From positions 22,677,376 through 22,741,375 of the forward strand of contig CM037461.1 in NCBI GenBank assembly GCA_021014325.1: a DNA stretch of 64,000 bases, written 5' to 3'. The DNA comes from Plazaster borealis (taxonomy: Eukaryota > Echinodermata > Asteroidea > Forcipulatida > Labidiasteridae). The notes under the pieces are model-generated. The model made no database searches. It worked only from the letters and a program-made list of their open reading frames with translations, and was not told the origin of the DNA. The stretch's first letter is position 1. Each line of letters opens with the position of its first letter. Of this stretch, positions 30,985 through 44,800 are shown piece after piece. The translations under genes and the position numbers were made by a program.

Positions 30985-31620
30985 AACTGAAGCATTCCTG
31001 AAAGGTTTGTGGTAAATAAGTCTTCCAGGTACAGTATAAATCAACAAATAATTTGGAATGGGAAATTTGCAGGCAATTTATATTATAACAATGGTGTTTT
31101 ATATCAGAATATAATTGAATATACTGGAAGGATACGAAGGTATAAACTGAACTATTCCTGGTTTGTGATAAGCCAGTCTTGTTTAAAGGCCCTGTACACT
31201 ATTGGTAAGATCGAAAAACACAAATGTTCACAGATTCACACACAACTTACATGATTTAAAGTAAGTAATGGTAGAAAGGGTTCCTTAAAATATTTCTGCC
31301 TAAAATGCTATCGTTTCTGAAAAATGAGTAATACAATAGTTTTTATCACGCGCGATATTTTGAAAAAACAGAAAACACATAAGGTCTCTTTTCACTATTT
31401 TCTCGTGATCTCGATGACCAATTGAGCTCAAACTTTCACAGGTTTGTTTGTTCATGCATATCTTGAATCACACAAAATGTGGACACTGATTTTGAGCTGT
31501 TACCAAAAGTGTACAATACCTTTAAAGTATAAATCAACAAGAAATTTGAATGGGAACATTTCAGCATTTGCTGTGTTCTATATTGTATTTCTGTGGATGA
31601 AACAAACCTAAAAAACAGTG
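30985..31620. repeat. Tandem duplication of about 150 bp, second unit split by MITE E
   Basis: 'aaactgaagcattcctgaaa'...'agtataaatcaacaaataat' (30987-31100) recurs as 'aaactgaactattcctggtt' (31144) and 'agtataaatcaacaagaaat' (31526). Between the halves of the second unit lies 31193-31525. Confidence 0.72.
31193..31525. mobile_element. MITE family E, full copy with TTAA ends
   Basis: TTAA at 31193-31196 and 31522-31525 flank 325 bp (31197-31521), with ends AGGCCCTGTACACTATTGG and CCAAAAGTGTACAATACCT. The interior 'ctattttctcgtgatctcga' and 'attgagctcaaactttcaca' is shared with families A and D. Confidence 0.85.
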
Positions 31621-32102
31621 GGGTGCATATCAACTTTTTATTTTTTAAACAATTGCCAAAAATGAACAACCAAGTGCTTAATTTTTCAGAATACAATTTT
31701 TATTTACTGCCAATTTTTGTAACTATACATTTTTTAAATATGTAAACAAATTAAATCGATGCAAAATAATTGTTAGGATAATAACCAAGACAATCAAAAA
31801 GTGGATGTTGCATTAGTTATTTGCATCATTATAAACAAAGTTTTGCTAGTTGCAATCAGGTATTTAATTAACTTTTTCAAGATTATAAATTTTGTAAAAA
31901 ATTCCAAGATGACCGGAGAAGAGCAATGGCATCATGAAAAATTTGTGTTTTTTTTCTTCAGAATTATAAACTACATGCAATTGCATGTTTTTAAAGAATC
32001 ATAAGTTCTTCTTAACCGACTAACAAACTTGTTTTGCTGCAGTCCTGATGCTTCACAGAGGCAACGGAGGCAATCGCCTTCTATCACATTGTTGATGCCC
32101 CC

Positions 32103-32595
32103 TTAAAAGTTCCTGTATAAATGTCAACTTCCTTTTTGAGATGACCTTTATAGGGATTGTATACGTTTGGTAATTGGAACCCACTGTTTGTTTCAATCCT
32201 ATAGAGTTGTAGATATTTACCATAAAACTAACTTGTGAAAATTTCATTTCAAAAGTTGGTAGCGTTTTTGAGATATTGCCGAAAATCTGGAGCGGTTATG
32301 TCCACGCAGGAAGAATAATCTGCAATTGGATTACACAATCTGAGAAACGTTTCTGACAGAAAAGCTTCTCAAATTCAAATTTGTTTGGATAAAAACTGAT
32401 ATCTTTTGCCATAACCACATTACTTCAAAGTAAAATGATTTTCAAAATGTTTTATACTATCAGAAGCTGCTGTACTTCTTACCTACCAAGTAAGTTTTTA
32501 TTGCCATTCATTTTATGAGTAATTACCAAACGTATACAGACCCTTTAAAAGTTCCTCTATAAATGTAAACTTCCTTCTTGAGATGCCCTTCACTA
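32103..32595 (+). mobile_element. MITE family B copy flanked by about 48-bp direct repeats
   Basis: The element (about 32150-32544) has the family core 'tgtccacgcaggaagaataa' and the end 'ccaaacgtatacagaccct'. The flanks 32103-32149 and 32545-32595 both read 'ttaaaagttcct', 'tataaatgt', 'aacttcct' and 'ttgagatg'. Confidence 0.82.
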
Positions 32596-32633
32596 AGGAA
32601 GAAATGCCTTGCCCTAGTGACAACCAAGTATCT

Positions 32634-32783
32634 GGAGTCGATTTCACAAAGCAAAAAATTCATCGCAAGACAAATTTTCAGTATCACCATAGTGATTTGT
32701 ATTGTGACATCACACTTTACTAAGCAACTACGATTGATTTGCAGTTACGATCAATCTTAGATCTTTGTGAAATCGGCCCCAGG
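32634..32783. mobile_element. MITE family G, single copy
   Basis: 'gatttcacaaagcaaaaaat', 'gtgatttgtattgtgacatc' and 'cgatcaatcttagatctttg' with the end 'gaaatcggccccagg'. Confidence 0.65.
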
Positions 32784-32845
32784 ACTGACACTGGTGGGAC
32801 AGAATGTTCATTTTCATGTTTAATACTTTTAAAAACTGCATAGGG

Positions 32846-33150
32846 TGGCATGGTTGGCTTACGTGCGTAAAGCACTCGCCTCTCACCAAGGTGACCCAGG
32901 TTCGATACCCGGCCAGGGCCATATGTGAGTTGAGTTGTGCGTTGGTTCTCCGCTGTGCCACAAGGGTTTTCCAGACCATCCGGTTTTCCTCCCTCGGAAA
33001 AAAATCAAACACATTCGATCTCTGGCTGTGCTCCGTGGTCATAATGGGTTGATGTGGCTGGCTGCCAAAGGCGCCCTTGCATGCCTGCTTCTCGAACATG
33101 TTGTAGCCGCATCCTTCGCAATTCAGCTCTTAGCTGCCAGTAAGGATGAT
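32846..33150 (+). mobile_element. tRNA-derived SINE, type 4
   Basis: Head 'ggcatggttggcttacgtgc' with B box GGTTCGATACCC, then 'agttgtgcgttggttctcc' and 'ttttccagaccatccggttt'. Single copy in this window. Confidence 0.68.
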
Positions 33151-33412
33151 TAGCCTCCCAAATTATTATATGTAGTCATCTTTTAGATCATCATGTGCAC
33201 CTCTTTTTATATCATAGAGTTTACGTTATTTTTTAGTTCTGGATATTTTTGGAACTGATCTTATGCTGCCACTATGTGTATCTTTTTGTGTCATCGGGCG
33301 TGCAACTTCTCAGCGTATCAGCTGATTTCCTCATTTTTCGAGGGGTTCTTCTTCTTCTGTTTTTTTTGGGGGGTGCCATAAAAAAATGAATATTGTTGTA
33401 TTTGTTCGTATT

Positions 33413-33710
33413 TTCAAGCAAACTTGAACCCTCAATTCTGATTGGTTGATCCATAGCAACAAGAGTGTGATATTAGCCTATAGATGGATTGCACATGTCA
33501 TCATGGACATGACCACCATCTTTGCGTATACGCGCTGCGCACAACTCTCAGCCAAGGAAATAGCCTTTCACGCGTGCACGTTTCATCAGCGACGGCGGCC
33601 AATGCAGGGGGTCTCTACACTGACCCGGCCCATCTCAAACCCTATTCTAACGAGCTGTTGTAACTCCGCGTATTGCGCTATTTTTAAGCAGCGCGTCAAG
33701 TTTGCTTGAA
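33413..33710. mobile_element. Short foldback element with 15-bp perfect TIRs
   Basis: TTCAAGCAAACTTGA (33413-33427) and its exact inverse TCAAGTTTGCTTGAA (33696-33710) bound a relatively CpG-rich 298-bp segment. No family relative seen in the window. Confidence 0.65.
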
Positions 33711-35823
33711 GATTAGATTGCAGAAGTGCTATATCATTTTTTTGGGTTGTGGATAACTAATGTCCAGACACAGTTGCCTCTTTTAAAAGGTGTTGTATGT
33801 CTAGTTGCTATTTCGTGCCAAGTTACTCCTATGCAATCAGTAAATAATAACTAAGGGACCAGACTTATTTGTTGTTACCTTACCTTAAAAACAAATTTTA
33901 AACAAAATATTTTAAGATTTAATAACTGAAACCTTGATGCAGTACTACCTGAAAATTTTAATCAGTAACCTTGAAAATAAACTTGAAAAAAATTATGTTA
34001 TTTATAGATGATTGATAAAGGGTTTCTTTTGTTTTACATCTTACAGGTGCTAATTTGAGATTTTATATTGATCATAGTTATTGAGAATATATATCATGTG
34101 TTAATGTACATACTAGTATTCAATTGTTATACTGATGTTTTAGCTATCTAACTGGAGAAATTGAAAACATAAACAGTTGATCTGAGACTGTTTTTTTCCT
34201 TGCAAGTGTGACGTATAATTCCATGTTTTGTTTCCTTTTTTTAAAGTTATTATTAATGTGTTTACTGTTGGTGTTTGAAAGTATAATTTATCAAGAATTA
34301 CGACTGTTATGTGAATTGAATCATGCAAGTATGAATAATAAAAAACAAATATGCAATAAATGTACCGGTACTCTTGTAACAATTTATTATCTTACATTTC
34401 TGAAATATTTTGCTGAACACAGTTGTATCAATAAACAAAATCAGTTATATATGTTAAATTTATCGGGGATAAAGAATAATTATAATTTCATTGTGACCAT
34501 ATACCAATATACTTTTCCGAACCAAGTAAAACTAAGTAAATAAATATATATAAAAAAGTGAATAATTTATTATAACGAAAACCAAACCATAAACCACGAG
34601 GTGCATCAAACTGCTAAAGAAAAGAAGAAACAACTAAACTACAACATTATATGCTTCACCCTTGTCATAAAACGGCAATAAAATTCTACTTTAACTTACC
34701 AAAGTGAAGTCTAATGTATTATTTATTATTTTATTATTTATTATAAAAGATCAATGCTGCTTACTGCAATAAAAAGTTTTATACTATAAAAAGGAAAATG
34801 CGTTTTCCCAAAAAGTGTTTTTATGAGTTCCTCATCTTTAGAGGTAAAAAAATCAAACTACCCTGGATATAGCGGAGTATGGATACTTTTTTGCGGTTGC
34901 TAACTTTGAGATTGTTTTAAAAAATGTTTTGCACTCTCACCCATTTGCATCAACCGCCTTTGCAGCCAATAGTTTGTGTGACATTTGTTCTCACAACTCA
35001 CCCACCCCAGGGGAATTGTCTGAGATAATACCACCCTGTTTCTGGACAGAGTCCGCCACTTGTCCCCACATTCAACCATAATTAACGCAGGCCTACCCTA
35101 TTGTGTCCGGATGGACTCATTATTTGCAGTATATTTGCAATAATAGCATGGAAATGCTTTAACATGTTTGACCTTGTTGTAGACAAACGCAATATAATTA
35201 TTTTCTACTTTTTAAGCATAATATTGACCGAAAAGAGTAAATTTACTGGCAAATTAATAAATAATTTTTTATTTTTTTTTGGGGGGGAGGGGGCGGGGGT
35301 CATAAAATTATGTGTTAATATGACAAGTTATCACAACGTGAGGGCTCCGTGCTTTAAATTTTGATGAGTCTTGATAAATTTAATCTTTAAAGTTGGTCCT
35401 CTATTTGCAGGGCTTGGGAAGTAGAGGGGATGCTTGATGACTGGCAGCAAGTCGGTTTGGGAAAAAACAAAAAACATTTTCGGGTTACTTTCTGGGGTAA
35501 ATTCCGAACAGCTGACCTACCATAAACTGAAAAGAAATCTGAAGTTTGTTTGTCACAAAATATAATTGGTTGGTTTTCAAGAGGCTGAGAGACTTTAAAG
35601 TATTTTTAAAGTATTTTTGAATAATTAGTATTTAGCATTGCTATGGGAAGTTTTTAGTGTGTAGCGCGCTCCGTGTTCAGTTTTTTTTTTCACTGAACAA
35701 AGGGAATAGCGCCACCTATCGCCAGATAAAATTATAAATTCACTTCGTACGACCGTGGCGCTGCTTTTGTGTAAAGTAGCGTGTCCCGATTTGAGAATTT
35801 AGTTGTCAATATTGCTGTTAAGA

Positions 35824-35848
35824 ATGAGTGGAGGTGTATACGGAGGTG
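35824..35848 (+). CDS. ACTL6A: ACTL6A coding exon 1
   Basis: A 25-nt coding part encoding M-S-G-G-V-Y-G-G plus one base; donor GTAAGT. It is too short to be found as a reading frame but is required by homology and phase. Confidence 0.93.
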
Positions 35849-38800
35849 GTAAGTTCAATCTTAAGCTCATCGGTAGTCTAAAAATAGTTCATGTTTCGGA
35901 CTAATACTGGAATACATTTATAATGACACCGAGAGTGACTGACAGCGTCAACTTTGCGTCCATGTTCCTTTGCATTGCACTAGTATCGTGATAAATGGCA
36001 GGATACTGTTTGTGATACACTTGTGTACATTGTTGTAGACAACTTGTCTTCTCGCACAAGTCCACTTCCTCAAGCCAATCCCCTGCTTATGATACAGTAC
36101 TAGTTGAGATAGGCATAAGTTGAGTGAAAAGCTTATTAAAGACAAAGGAAAGTTATAATATAAATCATATCATGATATGGTATGAATTTTACTATGAATG
36201 ATGATGTATTTTTATTTTTTGTTTTTCAATATCAACAATGTCTGATCAATTCTCTGAGTCTGATTTGTGTCATTCAAGGTATTTGAATTTGATCTGATAA
36301 GATAAGAAGGGGAACGTTTTTTGGAAACAGAAACTTGATAATGATATTATGAAATTTGTTAAAACTGTCTTTTCCACCTTTTTAAAGGAATGTTACAGAA
36401 CTGGTAATTAAAATTTTCTTTAAGATCACAGTTTTACATAAAACTGACACGGTCTAATGATGATGATAGTATTAGTAGAAAACATCCCTAGAAATATTTC
36501 TGTCTGAAATGCCATATTTGATGAGAAATAAATAAAACTAATTTCCGATTGGAGTTTATCGCTCATGAGCGTTTTATTCATGCATTGTATAACACATGCA
36601 AATGTGTAATCGGTTTTTCACTATTTTCTCGTGACCCAGATGGCCGATCGATCTCAAACTTTTACAGGTTTGTCAGTTTATTGTTAGCAAAAAACAATTC
36701 TGTAATGTTCCTTTAATAACAAACAATAACAAGTTAGACCCTTTCAAAGTTTCAGTTTATAAACAGACTGTTGAAATCCTTATTTGAATTGTACTTGTAC
36801 ATGTTGTACATTGTAGTCTTTCTTTCTGAAAGATTGTCCGCAATTTACATGTAACACAGCGTTATTGTAATGTAAGTATTCGCGGTAAAAGCCTGCACAG
36901 TCACTCAAGGCAGTTTTTATCAACAAGACACAGGTTTTTGGCATGCAAAATGTCTCAGAAATATTGTCCACACATTCACTGTCTCTAGTCTGTGGCTAGT
37001 GAGACAAATTATTTAAATCAAGTTTAAGTTAAAGTTTTTCTTCTTTATATATTATTTATTAGGCTTACTTAAAAATAATAATATTAGTAATACTAATACT
37101 ACATTAATGCAATTTTTTTTTCAAGACCACGTACATTTTCAAAAGGTGTGTAAAATGTTGATATATTTTTGGAAGAAAAATGTTGATAATTAGCGGAGGG
37201 GGGGGGGGGGTGGTCCTAAAAAGTAGTTACTCTCTGTACAACCTGAAAATTATTGAACACTTTGGATGGTCCTTTATAAGGTACAATACTTTGAAGAGTG
37301 AAAATTGGCCGTTGGATGCAGAATTCTCAGCAAAAACAAATCATCAAAATTTGTGTTCAGTTCCTCACCCAGAGTGTGATTTGAAACGTGTGAGTTGGTT
37401 CAAAATCAAATATATTAAATTTAAGATGTCCAAATCATACTTTTTTTCCAGATGAGGTCGGAGCCCTGGTGTTTGATGCTGGGTCATATTCTATCAGAGC
37501 TGGCTATGCAGGAGAAGACTCTCCTAAGGTAAGAAATCATAAGAGCTTGGGCCTCCAAAAAATGGTGTAATTTCTATCCGAAAGCTTGTTGTAAAGATGG
37601 TAATGGTAGGCTAGTAGGCATCCTAAAAAAAAAAATCATCTGAAATGCCCTCGTCGATTTAAATGTTTTCTCAAAATAAACTATACTATCGACAACTGCA
37701 GCGCTTTTAACCAAGTAAGTTTTTATTGTATTATATTTGGTTTTACCCGTACACCGATGTGTGTAAAGCACTGTATACTCAGTACTTTCCCGAGTCCTGT
37801 GAAAAAAAGGATTTGAACTGCCTCTAGCTACCGGGCGTGGTTTGAATCCCACCCGAGTAATATGCCGGTTATTTTTTTCACAGGACTCGGGGGAAAGTAC
37901 CGAGTCTACAGTGCTTTACACACATCGGTGTGTTCGGGTAAAACCAAATATATTCTTTATCCCCAATGCAAATTTAACATCTATTAAGTTTTTATTGTCA
38001 TTAAATTTTTGAGTAGTTACCAGTCTATGACCCTACCTTTAAACAGATTATGTTTTCATCCACAGGCGGAGATCCCAACAGCATTGGGTTCCTTAGACAA
38101 CAAAGAAACAGAGTCACTGGATATTGACGGATTAGCGTCGGGGTCCATCAGGGATGGAAAGAAGAAATACATTATAGACGTGAACGCCCTCTCAGTTCCC
38201 CTGGCTGGAGTTGAAATGGGAAATCCTCTTAAAGACGGCATGAGTAAGTAGCCACACAAACTCCCTTGTAATTATTAATATTACCAAAACCAAAGATAAA
38301 CACAAAGTAAAAAACATTCTGAGGACCTGTGGTGTGTCGTGGCCGAGCGGTCTAGTTCACCGGACCCAAGCTCTGGTGTTGTCAGCAGCAGAGTGTGGGT
38401 TCGATACCCGGTCATGATACTTGTGCCCTTGAGCAAGGCACTTAACCATAATTGCTTCATAAAAAGTTGGGAAGGTAGTGCATTCTGCTTATGTCCACGC
38501 AGGAAGAATAATCTGCTATTGGAATACACAAACTGAGAAACCTTACTGTCAATAACGCTTCTCAGATTCAAATTTTGTAGGATAAAAAGAGAAAAATTTC
38601 TCAAAATGCATTATACTATCCAAAGCTGCTGTAATTCTTACCAAGTAAGTTTGTATTGCCATTAATTTTCAGAGTCATTACCAAACGTATACAGACCCCT
38701 TCAGACTATGACAGCACATTATTATAATTTTTTTATGGCGTACTAATGGCATAATATTTTTGCACTTTCTAGTTGATGATTGGGATATGTTTGGTGCTCT

Positions 38801-41800
38801 CTTGGACTACACCTATAAGAGGTATATACAGTCAGATTCTGCAGAACATCCAGTGCTTATGTCAGAACCACCGGTATGTATGCTGCATGAATAACTTCTA
38901 CAACCTCATAAAACAGTTTACTGATCCAGTCTGGTTTTGAATAAGGGAATAAAAGAGTGGCGACGAGTTCTTAAACGGCCATTTAAAACCGTCAGGGTGC
39001 CACATACTGCCACAAAGTGCCATACATACATTTGTACCTTCTGGGCTAGCATTGTGTATATGGGTTTCTTCTGTTTGTCTGTTTGTACAGATGGTATGTG
39101 GAAACCCTGTAGACCTTTATCATGGTGCGGCCATCTTGGTTTTCTCCCATACAAATCAATGTAACCAAACCAAGGCTGGAAGGAGAAATAGTCTGGCTCC
39201 AGTCTTTGTGCAATGAATATCAGCTTCCATTACTGTTACTGGATACAGGGAACATGACCAAGATGGTGGCAGCATGATAGAGGTCTATTGCCCCAGTTCA
39301 TAGCCTCTTTTGCATCTGGTCTGGGCCTTGGTGTCCCTTCAAATATGTCCCATAGACTTTTAAGATTTTCCAGTGGAAGTGCCCTTTGCAAAGTGAAATT
39401 TGGCTTGCCCTCTCAAAGATGAAATTCCACGCCTGATTAGTTTTGATATATTTTTCTTTTTGCTCTGCAGTGGAACACGAGACATAAGAGAGAGAAGCTG
39501 ACTGAAGTTATGTTTGAGAAATACAGCATTCCAGCCTTCTTTCTCTGCAAGAATGCTGTTCTAACTGCGTATCCTTCCTAATTTAAGTACATGTAACTAT
39601 TATTATTATTATAAAAATTATATGTTTCTGGTAATGAAACCAAGGTTGCCTCATAAGTGAACTTAATCACTGTAGCTCGCAAGCCTGAGGAAATCTGTAA
39701 ATAAGGGTGCTTGCTATGTGAACCAGAAACACCGGGGTTAGCCCCTACTCTTCTGCGATAAGTGTCTGGGTTCTGTTGCATGCACTACCAATCCTAGTAC
39801 ACGGGACCTAATGTCCCATATTCGAAGGACAAAGCAATTATGGTAAAGTATCTTGCACAGGGACACAAATGCCAGGAGCGGGACTCGAACCCACACTCGG
39901 CTGATCAGACACACCAGAGCTTGAGTCCGGTGCTCTTAACCGCTCGGCCACGACCTGCCACTAATTCAGGCATTGGTGAATCTTTTGAGTATTTAACCAT
40001 TTAAAGTACAATTTTAACACAATTGTTAAAGGGGGGGGCACTGTCGTCATAATCAAAGCAGGCCTGTGGCTGTACTATGAACTCTTACCTAGTTAGGGAC
40101 GTTATCAAAATTAGTCTAGGACAACCAGCGGATAAGTACCTTCAGAACAAGGGTTTTTTTACCCGCCGTTAATTCACCTTGTTTGAAATTAGGTGTCAGA
40201 GAAACCATGGGAGAAGTTCACAGTGCCTGGGGTTACATTTGTTTACAAACCGCAGAGACTTACATGTAGATTGCTTTCTACTGGGAAAACAAGCAGGGGT
40301 CTCTACATGGCCAGGCCAATAACTATTTTTGTGCATTTATACCATAGGTTCTTTTGGTTGGTAAGCAGTTTGCAACAGCTAATTCTACTTTCTTAAAAAC
40401 TATAGTTGTAAACTTGCGGGTACAACCTTGTACAAAACTCCTATAGGAGAAGTGTTGGTTCTTAGAAGAACCGGTGTGGTCTTGACATTTTGAACAGTAT
40501 ACTCTGCTCGTCTTCAAGAGAATGTAAATGTGCTTGTTATGTTCAAATGAACCTCCCCTTAACTGCACTCCATCAGTTTTGCAAACATACGCTCCACAGG
40601 GCTGGTCATAGACTGCGGAGCTACACACACTACAGCTACACCAGTACACGAAGGCTACGTCCTACAACAAGGTATGCGTGCATTTGTGGTCAAAATAATA
40701 ATAATCCAAGCACTTAGTGCTCTTACGCCAAAAAAAGGTATCACAACGCTTTACAAAGGTTTGAGGGTGGTTTGTTTTTTTTGTGGGTTTTTTTGGTATG
40801 TATTTCTTTTATATATTTTTTTTATTTTTTTATTATTTTTATATTGACCATTGTTAGTTGCATCATGATGCAACTTGCTCTCCAATCCTACCCTTTCATG
40901 TTTCCCTGCATTGTTATCGAACAATACATTTACCACTTTTATGGTCCAGTAATCCATCCTTTCATACTATACATCCTTTGTCCTCACCACTTTACTCCTA
41001 TTGGTTCATAGCCACCAATTGTTTCTGAAATAGAAACTTTGATTGGCTATTATTTTCCCGCTTCTTTCTGGATCCTTCCCTTAATCCCTTTCCCCTCTCT
41101 TTTTCTATAAATGGATATGCATTTGTTTGTACTTGTTTTATGCCTCTGAAGAAGGTCCGGTCTGGATTGAAAGCTAAGGCCATCTACCCTACTCATTATA
41201 TTTTTTTTATATTTATGTATTTAATTTCTATTTTCAAATTTAAGTTATTTTATATTTCAAGATTAAGTTATTTTATATTTTCCCTTTCCTGTAATTGGCG
41301 GCTCGTCTGCTGTTGGTTTGGACAATAAATACAAATAATACAAATACAAAATACAAATATAAAACAAAAGGAATGAGAATGAAATAAATAGCTTAAGCAA
41401 AACAAGTCTGGAAAAAGCGAGTTTTAAGCAATGTTTTGAATTCAGTAAAGTGAAATGGCATGATGTATTTGATGAGGAAGATTGTTCCAGAGGTTTGGAG
41501 AAGCTGCAATCAAAACCTTTGGATGATGAAGAGTATCTGGTTTGAGGTTTTGTGAGAATCGTTGTATCTGAGCTGAAACGGAGTATGCGATTAGGCTGGT
41601 ATGGAGTGATAAGTTCAGTGAGGTAAGGAGGAGCACTTTCATTCCAACATTTATACCAGCCCCTTCCCTCTATAGGGGTGTGGTCATAACATTTACTTTG
41701 AGGTCGCATAATTAAATGATGTTGTTTTGTGTCCCTTTGTTTGACAGGCATTGTCAAGAGTCCATTAGCTGGAGACTTTGTCACCATGCAGTGCAAGGAG

Positions 41801-44800
41801 CTCTTTGACGAGATGAAAATAGAAGTGGTTCCCCCATACGTTATAGCTTCCAAGGTAAGTACAGTACGTTTGTGGTAACATCATGGACACGGGTAGGAGT
41901 TGAAACTTTGCATGGTGGAGATACAATCTAGTAAGGTTTGGGGTAGCATCATGTACGTGAGTAGGATTTGAAACTTTGCATGGTGGAGATACAATCTAGT
42001 GGATGATACCCTAGGCTCCTAGTGGATGATACCCATGCCTACATGTACATCCTTTACGTACTGTTAAGGGGGTAACCCTGTTCCAGCCGCAGGAGTAGGT
42101 GGCACCCACGTGCCCCTGGTGACAGTTGATTTGGGTCGATAGCCATAATCAGTAAAGTGTAGCCCTCACCTTGAAGTGGCCATCTGGCCTTGTGATGTTA
42201 GGCAATATGCCATAAAAAAATTTAAACATATTAAAAAACTCATGGGGTGAAGATGAGGGGCAGGCAGAGGACGTAGGCTTCTCCCCAGGTCTTGTCAAAA
42301 CTGTCGGGCATTCTGAACGCAAATTTTGGAAGTTTGGCCGAAGCACGCTGAATTTGAAACAAGGTCTTCTGAATGTTTTCTACTTTGTGCTTATCTTAGT
42401 TTTAAAAGCTCTACTGTGCAATCTGGAGCATTCTATGTGGTTTTCTCTTGATGTTTTTGTGAAATTTTTGTTATATTTTTAATTTTGTATTCGTATCGGC
42501 CGAAATGTCCGCGTATCGGCACGCAAATTGCGCGTATCGGCCCGATACGCTAGCTTGTGCATGGGGAGAGTCGGTGTCCTCAGGTGTGATGCTTGTGCGG
42601 AAACCACAACAGAGCTGGCTTCTTGCATAGAGGAAAGAGAAGATTGGAGTCGCCGTAGAATGCCCCTGACATAATATACCTAACCCCTGTTCTATATTTG
42701 ACATTCAAAGGAGGCAGTCAAGGAAGGCGCACCTGCCAACTTCAAGAGGAAGGAGGTACCTCAGGTAACAAAGTCGTGGCATAACTACAAGGTCAAACAG
42801 TTAATGCAAGATTTTCAGGTCACAACCCTTCAAGTTGCTGATACTCCTTATGAACCAGAGTAAGTTTTTATCTTCTCTCTTTCGGGTCGTGGCTTGAGCG
42901 GTTAAGAACACAGGACTTGAAGCTCTGGTGTTTCTGATCAGAAGAGTGTGGGTTTGAGTTCCGGACCCAATTTCTTAGAGCTGCTTAAGCACAAAAAGTA
43001 GCTCAGCGTAACAAAATTACGCTTACCAGAATTAAGTTTCCAGCAAACTACCATGTCACAAGTAAGATTTGTGACTGGTATCCTGCTCATTTCTGCTTAG
43101 AAAATTGTGAAGCAATATTTTCTGCTTGAGCAGCTCTATGAAATTGGGCTCAGAAGAGTGTGGTTCCAGTCTTGGCACTTGTGTCCTTGAGCAAGATACT
43201 TTACCATAATTGACTTGTCCTTTGGATGGGACATTAGGTCCCGTGTACTAGGATTGATAGTGCACGTAACAGAACCCAGAGCACTTATCGCAGAAGAGTA
43301 GGGGTTAACCCCGGTGTTTCTGGTTCATTAAAAGTCTTAAACCGTCAAGAGATCTCCAAATTGTTTCAGATCCAGTTTGATTTCAGATCTTTGTTTATTG
43401 ATTTATTTTTGTCTCTTCTTCCAATATCTCTTAATAATAATAATAATAATAATAACAAGTACTTTTATAGCGCACAAAACTGAGGCATCAGTGTGCTGCA
43501 CAAAGCAAAATTAACCGAAAAAGACAAAATGTATTAAAAATAGGACAATAAAAAGCAAGTACAACACAACAAATTAAAAGCTAGATATGCAAATACAACA
43601 CTATTGAGCACACACTCAGAGGAATATACAGGTAAAAATTTAAATGGAACAAAAAACAGCATTAACAGCGAACGTTAACAGTTCAAAGTTAAATGTTAAA
43701 AGTTAAAAACAACGGCCAGAATTATAATACAAGATGGACACATATTCATTGCGGGCATGGCAATACAACAATTAACATGAGCAATACTACTTTCAGCTCT
43801 GCAGAGCAGCTTCCATCTGTCGTGTACGATTTTCCCAACGGCTACCATCAAGAATTCGCCGAGGAACGAGTCCGTATTCCAGAGGGACTCTTCGACCCCT
43901 CACATGTTAAGGTCTGTAGCCACTTAATTTTATTTGGGAAATTGCTTAAAACCTTCCTTGAGAGCCATGAGTACAGTTTTCAACTGTCCGTTTTTAAACA
44001 AATTTTGTTTACTTCACCAACAAATTAAAACAGATCTTCAAAAAATTCCAAGTTCCCTTTTGAGACCTAGCCAAATACAAAGTAAAAAGGAAATTTACTT
44101 CTTTGACTGAAAACAAAATCCCATCAACGACCTCCCCTTAAGGCGCGCAGGAAGCGTCCAATGAGCTACCTTCTTTTGACCTGTAGCCGAGGGCGCCCTA
44201 CTCAATTGATATCATGTGCATATGGTCTTTAGACGAGTTGTATTTCTTTATTTTGTTCATATGGTTTTGTCTGATATTCATTAATGTGTCGTGGCCAAGC
44301 GGTCTCGAGCTTCAAACTCGAGTTCTGTTGGCTGAGACAATAGAGTGTGGGTTCGAATCCGGGTTGTGACACCTGTGTTCTTGAGCAAGAAACTTAACCA
44401 TAATTGCCTCTCATCACCCAGGAGTACTGTGTACCTGCGAGGGTATTGGTTTTTTGATGTGAATGATTAGCAACCTGTGCACCAATTTGTTTACCGGTGC
44501 TGCATACCCTAAAGGAGTTGAGATGGTTTCAGGAATGCTTTGGGTCCAATGAACATGGGTAGCAAGTGTAAGACGCTTTGATACAGTGTTTAAAAGCACT
44601 GACTAAATGCCTTATAACATTAACCCTTTATACATGTATGGTGAATGTTAAATTTTGGGAACTTTCGATTGCATGAAATTTATGTTTTGTTTGCCAATTC
44701 TGCTTTAAAAACCCATTTGTGTACCATTAATTCCTTCTAGTAAATATAATTTGTTCTCTGCATTTTTTGTATTTATTGTAATGCACAGTAGGGTATAATC

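Larger units (their letters stand above)
29628..35823. other. Intergenic region SLC37A4-ACTL6A
   Basis: It includes the 3' UTR of SLC37A4, whose poly(A) site cannot be placed; the one AATAAA near 29914 lies inside a MITE. Between 29703 and 33712 it is mostly transposon-derived. From about 33720 to 35640 it is AT-rich and shows no repeat or gene that I recognise. The last 180 bp are CpG-containing and probably hold the ACTL6A promoter; no clear TATA box is visible. Confidence 0.6.

Noticed and set aside
39569..40576. A microexon needed between ACTL6A exons 5 and 6
   Set aside because: The seemingly missing residues (F-A-N-I-R-S-T-G) are at the start of exon 6 once the acceptor at 40576 is used instead of the internal CCACAG.
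41263..41853. Minus-strand frame of 196 codons
   Set aside because: It overlaps ACTL6A exon 7 and a dispersed repeat; no recognisable domain.
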